A DNA stretch of 64,000 nt, from NCBI RefSeq assembly GCF_027579695.1, contig NC_083583.1, positions 3,558,542 to 3,622,541 of the forward strand, written 5' to 3'. Shown one piece after another: positions 63,846 through 64,000 of this stretch. Below the pieces are notes generated by a model, which saw nothing but the letters and a program-made list of their open reading frames with translations, ran no database searches and had not been told where the DNA came from. Positions within the stretch are counted from its first letter, which is position 1, and the number at the start of each line of letters is the position of its first letter. A program made the translations under genes and the position numbers. This stretch comes from Neoarius graeffei. Its lineage: Eukaryota; Chordata; Actinopteri; Siluriformes; Ariidae.

Positions 63846-64000
63846 TTTGGATCTTCTGGCTCAAGATTGTTAACACATATTTGCTAAATTGACATTTTTC
63901 TATTTCAAACTGTTGCTGTGTTTGAAATCATTTACTATTCCCTGTATGAAGTGCACTACAGTCTGTAGGGAGCAACAGGAAGGAAGACAAAAATATGAGA
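63846..64000. other. Window end, no feature
   Basis: Intronic or intergenic sequence upstream of the slc38a8 exons. Nothing recognised. Confidence 0.4.

Overview
This is vertebrate nuclear DNA, almost certainly from a teleost fish. It holds spliced exons with GT-AG borders, tRNA-headed SINEs resembling the fish DANA/mermaid type, and Tc1, hAT, Harbinger-like, L2, Nimb-like and Gypsy elements in fish-typical forms. A catfish-like (siluriform) source is only a guess. There are no bacterial features: no operons, CRISPR arrays, plasmid or phage genes.

Host genes. Two genes lie on the minus strand. (1) aph1b, the gamma-secretase subunit, is complete in six exons between 34084 and 22169. All splice sites and phases agree and the exons sum to 777 nt (258 aa plus stop). 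Introns 1 and 3 (about 5.8 and 5.1 kb) are full of transposons; the other three are about 100 bp. (2) An slc38a8-like amino-acid transporter is seen as three good consecutive exons (61926-61728, 59019-58932, 58830-58726) and a probable last exon (36731-36637) with an apparent frame error. The middle exons were not found in the 22 kb between. That interval is nearly solid transposon, so this copy looks broken or rearranged. The 5' exon(s) lie beyond the window.

Layout. 1-6.7 kb: old repeats, a TTAA-flanked palindromic MITE, a BED-finger hAT fragment and a 4.16-kb hAT element with perfect 8-bp duplications, itself hit by a ZMYM/DUF4371-type hAT. 6.7-9.9 kb: a complete but pol-less LTR retrotransposon. 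9.9-16.1 kb: an unclassified fish repeat with an array of about 50 copies of a 40-bp unit, split by a SINE and a TIR element. 16.1-19.5 kb: a 5'-truncated Gypsy element. 19.5-22.2 kb: Tc1, pogo-like and SINE debris. 22.2-34.2 kb: aph1b. 34.2-38.6 kb: aph1b promoter, TIR elements, slc38a8 last exon. 37.0-46.4 kb: a four-deep nest (hAT-like repeat, Nimb-like LINE, L2 LINE, 9-bp-TSD element). 46.4-51.8 kb: a second ZMYM-type hAT copy, an L2/Rex1-like LINE and a Tc1 end. 51.9-53.6 kb: dispersed repeats and a SINE. 53.6-58.6 kb: a Gypsy element split by a Tc1 element. 58.7-62 kb: slc38a8 exons among hAT-like elements. 62-64 kb: SINE fragments and a truncated Tc1.

How the parts relate. The only intact cellular function is aph1b. 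The rest is a transposon graveyard in which target-site duplications and paralogous empty sites allow insertion order to be read directly. I found no convincing new biochemical system. The most unusual signals are the CTCF-like, homeodomain-like 40-bp array, the insertion nest with empty-site proof, and the apparent loss of the slc38a8 middle exons.
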